Assembly: GCA_914767715.1 (NCBI GenBank)
Contig: OU612066.1
Span: forward strand, 36,060,283 to 36,124,282
Origin: Membranipora membranacea
Lineage: Eukaryota; Bryozoa; Gymnolaemata; Cheilostomatida; Membraniporidae
Length of the DNA stretch: 64,000 nt
Direction: 5' to 3'
In this document: one piece after another, positions 11,801 to 22,700 of the stretch
How positions within the stretch are numbered: position 1 is the first letter of the stretch
Layout: every line of letters begins with the position of its first letter
Program-made: the position numbers and the translations under genes
Notes under the pieces: generated by a model
Database searches by the model: none
Seen by the model: the letters and a program-made list of their open reading frames with translations, nothing else
What the model was told of the DNA's origin: nothing

Positions 11801-14800
11801 ACCTGAGTGTTGTGAGAGTTAGAGACTTACTGTGATCACATGTACACATAGTAAGTGTTACCTGAGTGTCTTGAGAGTTAGAGACTTGCTGACTTATATA
11901 GCTATCACACAGTAGTAGAGGGTCGTCTCCATCATCTATATCCTTACTAAAGTTATTATCAGTGAGCAGTCCATGTATACTCTGTACTAGTGATAGATCG
12001 TCATCATCTATATTACCTATACTTGTCTTCTACAATCACAGTGGTATGTACACGTATGTGTCAAAAGTAGGAGTAGGCTACCTTATCTACCAACACTTAA
12101 ATAGTGGACGACAATAGTAAGAACAGTTTTTGGTTATCTCCTTCTCAGTTATATCATTAGTGAGTTGCGTGGATGCAAATTCTTCAAACCAACTGTGTTC
12201 TAATCTAGTCGTGACACTCCATGGAGCATTAGCATCACCGTGATGAGGCAACTTATAATCGGTGTTGTTATGCCATTGAGTTGTGTAGTAGCATTCATCA
12301 TTGATTTTCAGTCAACAATCAGGTTTGTCTATTGATATTAAAATTAATTTCCATCAAATTTTGAGTTTGAAAATTGCAAGAGATTCAGCAGCTTAAGTGA
12401 TCAATTCGATATTGGTTTTAACACACCGAAAATTTTAAACATACTAAAACTGCACAACAAGTAGCTGCTGAATCTATAGTAGTTTTCTTGTCCCAACAAT
12501 GATTCGAATATAACTATTAACCAATAAATAACTTGGATTGTGGACTTCAAATCAATGATAACACCATGAATTCAGTCGTGCTTACCTGACCCGCGAGGTT
12601 TTTGATTTGATCTTCATCAAGCACACCATATGAGACATCAAGGGGTAGACCATGTGACTCCTGACTGTCACAAGTGTTCTTATTACTCAGCAACTGTCAA
12701 ATTAAAACATTTATGTGTGCGAGTTAGCTGCAGTTATCACCTAATTTTAAAGCCAAAGCTAACTAACTACGCAACTCATGATATTGAAATCGTAATACTT
12801 CATGTCAGGGTATAACATCTTGATGTCTTCCGCAAAAAATGGATGCATGAGTCTTTCTCAGAACTCATTGGCACGTCTGACCTTAAATTATATATGAGTT
12901 AGTTGTTAAGCATAATCATGAGTCCAAAGAATAAGCATTGGTGGTAATGAAATAATGAATATAAATAAATAAATTAATGAATAGTTCCTGACAATAAAAG
13001 TATTATATATATATATATATACTCACATTCCAGTGTGCTTTGACCTTAGCCATCTCCTCATCATTCACAGATTTATCCGCCGGAGTCATTGACTTCTTCT
13101 TCTGAGGGCTCGCTGCTGTAAACACCATGAGATAGATATCAGACAAGTGACCACACGGTTTATTTCTCAACTGCAACACTGAATCTCTTTATGTTTGCAC
13201 TCCATCATTTTAAAGTTATTTTTTCCAATTGAGGTGTTGTATTATGACACTAAGAAAATCAAGCTTGACACAGAATGATGATTGCAATGTAATGTTCCCA
13301 AATTTGAATTGAGCTTCAACCCATCCTAGTCCTAGGCTTCAAACGAAGGATGTCTTACCCTTGACTGTAGGTTTGGATTGTTTGACTGGTGCCTTTCTGG
13401 GTGATCTCCTAGCAGGTGATTTCTTATTAGACTTCTCAGGGGAGACAATGCGTTTCAGACTGTCTATACTGGCCTTTTTGCCTCTCTTTCTCAGCTTCAC
13501 TATCTCTGATGGGGACATATCTGACTCCAGATCATAGGGGATGACAGGCTGATCGTTACTGTTGTTCATATTCTGATTGAGATGTTTAGCTTCTATGGTC
13601 GCCAGATTGGGTTTTACCGGTGATGCTTTTGATTGTTTGATCGGTGATGAAGTCTTTTTGGGGCTCCTTGCATTTGTGTCATTTATGATTTTAGGTTTTA
13701 CTTCAACACTTGTAAGATTTGGTTTCATTTCAACATTTTCCGCATTGGTGCATGATTCAATCTGTATATCTAAAATAAATAAGGACTTCTATTTTAGCAG
13801 TAGTCGCTGACATGAGCGCACACAAGGAATCATGCTTTATTCAGTAAAGACACAGGTAGCTTGGGAGATATCTTGCAACTGCACAGCACAATATGTTCCT
13901 GAATATTTGGAATGCGAGCTAACATATCAACTAGAGCCTGTATATAGCCTCAGTGTACTTACCTATATGTTGCTCAGGTTGAGGGACGACCTGCTGTTCC
14001 CCGTTCTCCTCGATGACTAGCTGCCTGTGATTATCTCCTCCCTCAGAGCATGTACTGACAGACACTGAGTGGTGTATAAGGTCAGGGGTCACAGCAGGCT
14101 GACTCTGCCCCGTATCCTCTGTGGCAGTGGGGTCACTCATCACTTTATTACTACAAAGTTCAATATTCTACCATTTCTAAATACTGTCCACACAAGAACA
14201 CCTGGGGATTGATTAGTAGTGTCTGAACTTTGAACAGTAGAGTCCTGTGCTGTGTGTTGGAGTTGCGCACAACTTTACGCTATTGCAATGTGGATAACAG
14301 AACGAAATTAGGGACCTTATAGCAAAAAAGAAAGGTGTTGAAAATTGGCACTCATTGTTGACTTCAGTCGCCACATTATTGAACATGTAGTCCTTGTCAA
14401 TCACTAACTTAATGAAAAGTTAGTTTTGAGTAGGATAATAGTAAGAAAAACTGATTAAAAGTATACGAGAGCTTGTGATGAAGGGAGCATAAGACTGATT
14501 TGATCTTCTCCATGTTAAAGATAAGACAAATCCAAATTTCTTGAACTTGTTGAACCGTTTTCAAAAACCTTTGCACACAGCGATACTGGTATGTCCAACT
14601 ATATTACCTGATATTTTGTTGTAGACCCTCCTGTTGGTAAACTCTGTGATAGGTCATGATATCATCAAGGAATCGTCTCATACTGGCGTTAGTGTTGATC
14701 AGTTTGTCCACTGCTGAGTAATTATCATCATTACGAGAAAACTCCTGATGCTGGTCTGATCGCAGGTGCTGTAGAAATAGGAGGGAATTTTATATAGACA

Positions 14801-17800
14801 GTCATATCAATAAAAACAGGAGTAAAATATCGGAAATCAATGCGTATCAAGTATCAACAGATAGCCAAAACTCCACCGTGGAAAATGTTACATTATTTTA
14901 CTATAATTATTTAGTATATCTACATACATATATGACTAGGTGCAACACAGCACAAGTTTGGCATATAGACCCCAAATTCAATAAGCTTTGTGGGATCTGT
15001 AAATTTTTTTCAGCACATGTAAGGATAATTTATGGTGGTCTATCACTCTAATAGACAATTGTATTAATGTTCAACCGGAGTAAAATGTGACTAGTTTGTA
15101 TCAACATCAATAAGAAACAGCAGAAGCATAAGACTACTGCATTTCCTGACTTAAGGCTTTGTGTGGGTGGGGGTGGGGGTGGGAAGGATGGAGGGTCAGG
15201 AAATGCAGTAGTCCTATGAGCGGAAGGTTCAAATCGAAGTCAAGAACATGTCACTGACTTTTCAATGTAAATCTACTTAAACGATGAACTAATTTTCACA
15301 AAATACAGGTAAATAACTGCTCTAAATACCTGCTCCAAATCATCATATCGCACTTTGCACAACATGCAGAAGGATAATTTCTTTTTCTTCATTTCATGGT
15401 TGTGATTATTATTGTTGTTGATGAGGTTGTTTGAAGTTTTCTTCTGTATTGCTTTCACCTTGCCGCGGACAATGGGACTTTTACCTTTATTCGGTTTGTC
15501 TGCCAAATTTTTGGACCTGAATAAAACATGTGACATTTTCTATCATTTTTTTTAGAAATACACAAAACATTGAAATGATGCACATACTGTATATAGATAT
15601 AGTACTAAAAGTTGTTGTAAGCCTGCAGCAAGGTCAAGTGCATTAGTACTCAACATTTCAATTTATAATGTCAGAATTGGACATGTGCCAAGTTGATAGG
15701 ATATTGGAGATTGTCCAAAATGAAGATAAAAGCTACAATTATTCGTTCATAAGTCAAGTGTAGTAACTCTAAATATATCAAACACTGATAAGCTTATGAT
15801 GTGTGCATTGAGCTTTCATAGCAGTCAATCATTTGAGCTAAAGAACACGCTTTTTGACCTATATACGGATTAAGGAAGCGCCGGAATTGTTGCTCATATT
15901 AAAGTATGACAAACAGACAGACTTACGTGTCCAGAGTTTTATCAGCCTGAGGGTCACTGATATCGGCTAGGTTAAGCGTATCGGGACGCGCACCAGTTGT
16001 GCCTGCAGTTTCAAAGGGGCAGTGCATAGCCTGAGTGTTTAGCACAGGGACATCACCAGTAGCTAACTGCCTGTAGACAGGCCTGTGTGTACCACTGTGC
16101 TCTATCTTTATATATGGTGCTCTGAGCTGCTTTTCTAATAAAACAGATATAATAACATGCAATAGGTCCTCATAACTTATAATAAGTAAGTCATAGATTT
16201 ATCACATAGCTCAGCCTTCCAGATATAGTAAACAAGGTCACTTGTTTTCATCTCACCCTCACCCAGTAAGAATGCCATATTACCTCAGCATGGCAAAACT
16301 GTCCCACCAAGCATCCATGTGATATTAAGTGATACCATAGACTTAATATTAGGTTTATGGAGTGATACATGGACTGTCTTGACAAGCTTTGTTTGCTGGG
16401 TGGGTGGCTTGTCAAGACAGACTAGGGTGATAACATGAGAGTAAAAATATAGCACCACATACCTCTAGCCCTCTGTGCTCTCTCCGCCCGGTCCGTCGAC
16501 ACATTTCTCCTGTTCAGCCCCAGCTGACTAGCTTTCTTCTCGGCAGAGTTTAGAGCAGCTGTAACAGATAAATACAGTTCATGATTGTGCGCTTCAAAGG
16601 AAACATTTTCAATCTGAGAGTTCAGGACATCCAGAGATAAATACCACGAGATGTGACCAACCTGCACATGTATCACTACCACATTGCTCCACATGCCCTC
16701 TCAGATGAGACATAGGGTCACTTAGAGAGCGACGATCAGCATCAGATTATTTTTTAATACCTTAATTCGAGTACTCAACTTTTAATAGAATGTGACGGAT
16801 TAGATACTATGAGGGCTTTGTGAGAAAGGTGAGAGTGAAATAAATATCCAGACTCTTTCTACCAGCATCTTATGGTACTCAATGAGGGTACGCTGTAAGT
16901 ATGGTGGTGTAAAATGCTGAATATGCCATATTGTCTTCTTGGTATTGTATACTCACTGTCAACCTTGAGCATGTTAATATTCCACTGACGAGCATTTCTC
17001 ACTAGCTGCTCACTGACTGATATATTACTGGGCGTTCCCTGAAAGACATGAAAGCAGCACATAATTACGAAAAATATATACCTCAATATAAATGCTTGCA
17101 ACTTACTTCTCACAGTGAATCTCAATCACTCAGCATAAAACAAAACAGGTTACTGTCAGATATAGGCTTGGGAGGTCAAACACAATACAAAACACTAATA
17201 ATATAAACACTCATAGTATTGCTAGCTTATAAACCTGTGTGCGAGGATCGAGAGTAGTAAAATGGTCATGTATATGCATCAACATATTTAGCCTGTCTTG
17301 ACAAGCCCCCCCCCTCCCCCATTCAAACAAAGGGTGTCAAGACAAGCTACAACATATTTTGATAAAAGGCTTTTCTTTACCTGTGAATTGCTTCCCCTGA
17401 TCTTAGCGAGGATAGCACTGCCTCTAGATGTAGCCGGTTTACTTTTAGTTGAAGCGTTTGTAGACTCAGGGGGTGTACCAATACCGCTACCAGGGGTGAA
17501 TGCAAACGGACTAGGAGTGGATACATCCCCCTCATCACCAACTTTAGATTTGCTCAACTTATAATCTTCTTCTTGACCGTGGTCTGTGATCAGATAGAGA
17601 ATCTCCTTAGTGAAGAATTTATCTACTTTCTGCAAAAATAAGACACAAACTAAATTATCCGCTAACAGTGTTTCCTTAAATAACATCCTGTTGTAACCGA
17701 TAACACTTTGATGTCTGAAACCTCTTTGAAAAAGGTACAATTGAAGGTATGCTCTTACTACCACGGTCTATGACAACTGCCTTTGTAAAGGTAAAGTCAA

Positions 17801-18431
17801 AAGTTCCACAATTAAACGGTACTCACAGCTCCGAGGACAGTGAGTGCTTTCTCTAACCGCCTAAGCTTAGCTTTTGATACATCTTTCTCATCTATATAGA
17901 ATGTTTTGTCCCTCAAAAGCGGAGTGGTTGTTTTCTGGTTTCCTTTGTCTGTATAATAGAAGACTGAGCTCAGTTAGTCAGACTAGCAGGATATGTGGAG
18001 ACAATCAGTAACCCTTGGATCAATGATTATACCATTACACTGAAACTGTAGGCCACAATATACTTATACCATTGCTCTACAGCTAGCAACAATATTTGGT
18101 ATATTTTATATCATTAAAGTCAATTTGTTGCAAACACTCAAAATTTGTTTATAAACAATCAGGAACAACATTAATACATTGAAAATGCTTGTTGAAATCC
18201 ATGAACAACATTGTTTTAAAGACTACCCAAATCATGTTGTAGCCCAGCAGTTACTTATAATGAAGTTTTGTCAGATTTACATGGTAAAAAATTCAATGCT
18301 CTACTAGGCATGAATTATTTATGGTGGAAAGGTCACCCGGATGTACAACACAAAATACAAGCACTCCCTGGAGACTTTGGTCTTTGGGTATCACATATTG
18401 ACTTACCACTTGCCCGCCGTGTATGTGACAT
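8830..18431 (-). CDS. dbf4: DBF4 homologue, regulatory subunit of the CDC7 S-phase kinase
   Basis: DBF4 binds and activates CDC7, which phosphorylates MCM at replication origins. Coding exons, 5' to 3': 18407-18431, 17827-17948, 17381-17629, 16957-17038, 16463-16558, 15927-16134, 15330-15516, 14608-14768, 13963-14150, 13359-13769, 13027-13115, 12586-12611, 11862-11888 (mini-exon), 11005-11202, 10576-10767, 8830-10306. All phases close and give 1245 aa. Seen in order: motif N/BRCT-like region (DKTFYIDEKDV; FFTKEILYLITD), a segment with RQWNINMLKVD, motif M (LRAPYIKIE, then RPVYRQL), and the DBF-type zinc finger C311-x2-C314-x9-H324-x5-H330. The rest is disordered, basic and rich in SP sites (SPVKR, RRSPRK), with a KEN sequence at about 701-703 like an APC/C degron. 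The human protein is about half as long. The ATG at 18481 is out of phase with exon 2; the ATG at 18431 fits. The acceptor of exon 12 is weak. Confidence 0.93.
11594..11888 (-). repeat. Five-copy 59-bp tandem array carrying a 27-nt DBF4 mini-exon
   Basis: Five units of exactly 59 bp lie inside DBF4. On the gene's strand each unit contains an acceptor-like end (CACAG, or GTCAG in the first copy), 27 nt without a stop in the required phase, and a donor CAG/GTAACA. The candidate exons are at 11862-11888, 11803-11829, 11744-11770, 11685-11711 and 11626-11652. Their phase (2 in, 2 out) matches the flanking exons, so any number could be included without changing the frame. Each would add nine residues, SKSLTLTTL or, for the first, SKSLTLKTL. 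The gaps of 32 nt are too short to be ordinary introns, so consecutive inclusion is unlikely. Confidence 0.85.
13005..13022. repeat. TA dinucleotide microsatellite
   Basis: A short AT/TA run lies immediately beside the donor of DBF4 exon 11 in the intron. Confidence 0.85.
18215..18390. mobile_element. MITE in DBF4 intron 1 (relative of 35,931-36,157)
   Basis: The left end reads TTTAAAGACTACCCAAA and the right end reads TTTGGTCTTTGGGTA, an inverted repeat built on ACCCAAAGACC-like words. The interior (CATGGTAAAAAATTCAATGC, CTACTAGGCATGAATTAT) matches the element in DCAF15 intron 1. It is about 176 bp and non-coding. Confidence 0.6.
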
Positions 18432-19007
18432 GATTGTATGACCCTGGGTGGTATCGAGGAAGTGCTAGTGTCAGATTCCACACATTCCCCACATTGTGTC
18501 TACAAATAAATATTAGATAAGAAATAAAAGCATTGCCTTGTCATACACAAACTCTCCAGTTCAGGACTATCGCACATGGGCAAAGGGACAAGAAATATAA
18601 AAGTATGAAGCCGATAAACCCAAGTTCTATCCCTGGTTTAATTACATATTTGCATGCATACTGTTCATGGGTAATCCATTACTGCTGGAACAACCTCCCT
18701 AGCAGAGCAAATCCTACATAGTCTTGCAAAATAAATTAATTGACCATAGCTTACAGGAAATAGAAAAGGGACCTCTATTCAATGACGATTGACTTAATTA
18801 TGTGGTGTGTGAATATAAAAATTTGGGTAATACAGTACATTGACAAAAATATCACAGCATTACAATTCTGCACATGTTTTCAAGGAAGCCAATATTCAAC
18901 ACTCTGAATGAAGGAAGCCATGCATGATTTTAAGGTGAGTTCAAAAAGTCAGTTTTCCATAGTTGCCCAACTTGGTTCGACCTAGACTGAGAAACAACGA
19001 GAGTTAA

Positions 19008-19366
19008 AGGGCAACCAGGGTTTCAAAATTGACTTGTCATTGATTAAAAGTAGATTACATTGGGAATAAGACAAAATCTAATTTGGATGATTATTCAGCC
19101 AGAATTCTTGTGAAATATTTCATCCATTAGGTACTCAAACTCAGCTAAAATAGAACCTCACAGAGCAGTTTCCTTTTCCTGTTATATTTAGTCTGTGCTC
19201 TATCATTATTACAGGAATGTCTTGGAACCTCCCCTAACCTGAAGTGTTACCCAGCATAGAGTCAGCAACTACTTAGAGTTTTACATCACGTAATGCACAA
19301 AGCTGATGCTGCCTAGCACATTCTTTATTACCCATTCATGCATTGCTGCAAAACCTTGGTTGCCCT
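19008..19366. mobile_element. MITE, copy 1, ends AGGGCAACC...GGTTGCCCT
   Basis: The element is about 359 bp, with terminal inverted repeats starting AGGGCAACCAGGGTTTC and ending AAACCTTGGTTGCCCT. The left flank reads TTAA, also true of copy 2; the right flanks are eroded. A TTAA target would suggest a piggyBac-type origin, but the evidence is thin. The interior matches copy 2 in inverted orientation. Confidence 0.75.
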
Positions 19367-20408
19367 TCAATGAAAAGGGGATTCATTGATGAATCAAATT
19401 TTCAATTATCTATCGTAGTATCAATATGATATGACCGTCTGTGTCGTCTATAGCTTGTGCGGCAGTAAGGGCAACTCCATTTGATGAACCGGGACACTCA
19501 AACACGGCAATTACATAATACACAGCTGAGGTATACTTATACCAAAATACCCAATTCAAAAACCTGTGATCCCTGATCTAACTTTCCCTATTATAGTTCT
19601 TAGATAAACTATACAGTAAGAAGGTCTCTATAGCCTGTGGCAGTGATAGTGATGAAATTGATTATATAAGCTCTGCTGCGGTGTGACACTGGGAGCAAAA
19701 CATTAATCAGGTGCAATGACTGTACTTCCTCAGAATCCAGTGTCAACTTCTATCAGTGCAGGTGAGCCTGGGTGGTTGGTACAGGCATAATAATACAACA
19801 AGCATAGTCATCTAGACTCTAGAGTATACTTTTCACTCTTAGGTTATATCTAAGGGTGACTCATCCCCAGCTCACTGCGGCACATTTGGATCCCGAGTTT
19901 TGGGGAGCATAACCTTGCAAATGTTCAGTACTAACCACAGCTGCATGATTGCAAGCCCCAGGGGTGCATAGCTCATTCAACAAACTTGGTTATGTCACGA
20001 AACGATAGGTACACCTATAGCTGCTTGCGTAGCTCTTGACAGCATCGCCAGCAGTAAGTGGAAATGTACAAAAATGTAAAATGTAAGCAGCAAGGACATG
20101 ATCAAAGGCAAGGGGCCTGGTCTGTGATTGTTAAACTACATGAGTATGTTACTTGAACATGGAAGTAAGGCATAGAGAGCCTTGTAAGAAGCCCTACGCA
20201 GCAGGTCTAACTAAAACAAGTCACTGGCAATGTTTGACTGACCAGTCATACCTTTCAGATACCTATGTTTTGACACATATCATGAAGTGGATGCATGTCT
20301 TAGGTACGGGGCTCATGATGACATCTATCTATGACATCAACATGCATGCACATGTCGGACTGCTTTAAATATCGCAGACATTGATTGTTGCTATACGTAG
20401 GCCTTTAA

Positions 20409-20783
20409 AGGGCAACCAAGGTTTCCCAGCAATGCATCAATGGGTAGCAAATCATGTGCTGGGCAGCATCAGCTTTGTGCATTACGCGATGCAAAACTCA
20501 AAGTAGTTGCTGACTCTAAGCTGGGTAAAACTTCAGTTTAGGGGAGGTTCCAAGACTTTGCTGTAAAAATTATAGAGCACAGGCTAAATAATAACAGGAA
20601 CAGGAAGCTGCTATGTGGTTCTCTTTTAGCTGAGTTTGAGTACCTGATGGAAGAAATGTTTCACAAGAATTCTGGCTGAATAATCATCCGAATTATATTT
20701 TGTCTTTTTCCCCATGCAGAAGGTGCAATCTGCTATTAATCAATTGCCATCAATGAGAAGTTGTTTGAAACCTTGGTTGCCCT
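20409..20783. mobile_element. MITE, copy 2, inverted relative to copy 1
   Basis: The element is about 375 bp with the same terminal repeats and an interior (GATGCTGCC, ACTTCAGTTTAGGGGAGGTTCC-like words) that is the reverse complement of 19,008-19,366. The two copies and the 1 kb between them could form a large stem. Confidence 0.75.
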
Positions 20784-20789
20784 AATGTT

Positions 20790-22690
20790 ATCCACTGTCA
20801 TTCCAAGGAGGCGGGGTGACCCATACACACTCACTGTGAGAGAGAGGTGGGAGAGTGAGTTACTGTCTCTCTCTAGTCTGGGTCCACTAGTCTGTCTCAG
20901 TGTCTATACTCTACGTTGATGTGCTGAAAATGTGAGCGGAAAATGGCCATCCGCCACACATCTCTGTAAAAGGCATTCGGTGGTTGCCAAACAGGCATCT
21001 GGTTGGCACTCGGACATCCAGCTAGGTTTGTCGCCCTGATGATGAGTGTCTTCAACCCATCCTCATCTGTTACGAACCCATCCGCCTCCTTCAAATTTGT
21101 GTCCGGATGCGTTTTAAGCAACCGGATGCCTTTTTGGCAACCGGCAGTTGTCCGAGTGTCGACCGGATGCCTATTGACCAACCACCGGATGGGTTCTTAG
21201 CGCAGCACAGCAATGATGAACTCTGCCTGGCCTTTACTGCCCATTGAACAGGACAATCACCACTGATGATCACTTCATACTCATTGTCGTGGGTTGAACC
21301 TGGATGCACTTATTGTCTGATTTGTTCAATGAACGTTCATCATGACGATCAGTCAATACCTAGCCATTCAATTCATTATTATATAATAATATTCATTCAT
21401 TCTTTTCGAAAGATGAAGTGCCTCAAACAACTCTATCCCCTCATTCTATAATCTCAGAAAACTACTGATGGCTGTTGTGGGTAATGGGTATCTAATAATA
21501 CACCTAATACATATGAGTGTATGTGTGCTCGAGGAGTTGTTTTACATCTTGGTGTGCTCGTACTTACATTTCTTTCTGTGGCTAGCTCCTCTCCAGAATC
21601 AAACCCTGACTCCAGTTGCAAATACACTGTGGCGCTGGTCAGGAGTATGCTAAACCCAGGACTATTTCTATCATAAATGCCTTGCCGTAAGATGTCTGTA
21701 ATTTATGACATCTTTCATTGGCTAATAATATGTCTATTTTGAATATTTAAATCTACATAGACATGGACTGACCATTTTGATACACCACTATCCCATGCAT
21801 GTTGTCAAGTATTCCATATTTTAGCTACTCATATTGAAACAGTTCTACAAGGAAAATGAAAACAAAAAATTACAGAGACTGAGAGAGAGCGACAGACCAC
21901 CTTTCAGAGCCAACAAACTGGATAAGATCAGCTCTATCTGCCTATGTGTGTACATGTGCATAATAACAAATATGATTTATCCATCCCATGAGTTTTTGCA
22001 TCTTTTACCCACTGAGAATCAAGGCACCAAGTGTGGCACAAGCAGCCATAATAATGATGGTACTAACAACTACTAGCCTGTAAAGACAGGCTAGTACTGA
22101 CTGTAATGTAACCAATATGGTTACGTTCAGCAGAGAGAGAAGGATTTAAGAAAGCAACAATGATGAAGGCCTGAGCACCATAGGCAAATTTTTTGATTAG
22201 TTGGATCAATTGAGTGCTAAAACATATTGCATTGCTTGCTGCAAGCAAGTAGGTAGTCTGTTTTCTCTAACTCCTTGCTGCAGGTGACTGGCATGAGCCC
22301 CTGGGACTTACATATCTTTACTTTGCCAATGTCCAGTATCAACCACCCAAAAAAAAGAACATTCCCAAATGATTATTGTACCTTTTTTTTTTATTTCACT
22401 GAATCGGTTCTTTTTACACTCAGATGATTTCTAAATCATATTCATTTGTTTTTAAGCTTCTATAAACAATAAAAAATTCCATTATACTCACAAAAAGCTT
22501 GTTCAGAAGTAATGGAGGGCTACAATTTAATGGCGTAATACCACCATTAACACAACATTAACACTCCATTTACTCACAGTGTCATGTCTGGGTTATTGTC
22601 ATGTCTATGGTGTATCATAAGCCTTTTATTTTGTAGATATATTGTGAGCTCGGTTGAGTGAATAATAGCCTAAGAACCGAATACACCGAA
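20790..22690. other. Intergenic; a short palindromic patch, no gene recognised
   Basis: At 21,070-21,200 the words GAACCCATCCG and CGGATGGGTTC face each other around several CCGGATG repeats, perhaps a tiny foldback element. Open frames on both strands between 20.9 and 21.3 kb depend on this repeated sequence. The rest shows nothing I recognise; the right end should contain the RTF2 promoter. Confidence 0.4.
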
Positions 22691-22700
22691 CAAGAAAAAG

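Noticed and set aside
18293-18481. ATG at 18,481 as the DBF4 start
   Set aside because: Its frame reaches the exon 1 donor in phase 0, but exon 2 needs phase 1. The ATG at 18,431 fits and gives a continuous frame to the stop; part of the longer frame lies in a MITE.
20897-21309. Several open frames of 65-94 codons on both strands
   Set aside because: They overlap each other around a repeated CCGGATG palindrome and show no splice or domain support.
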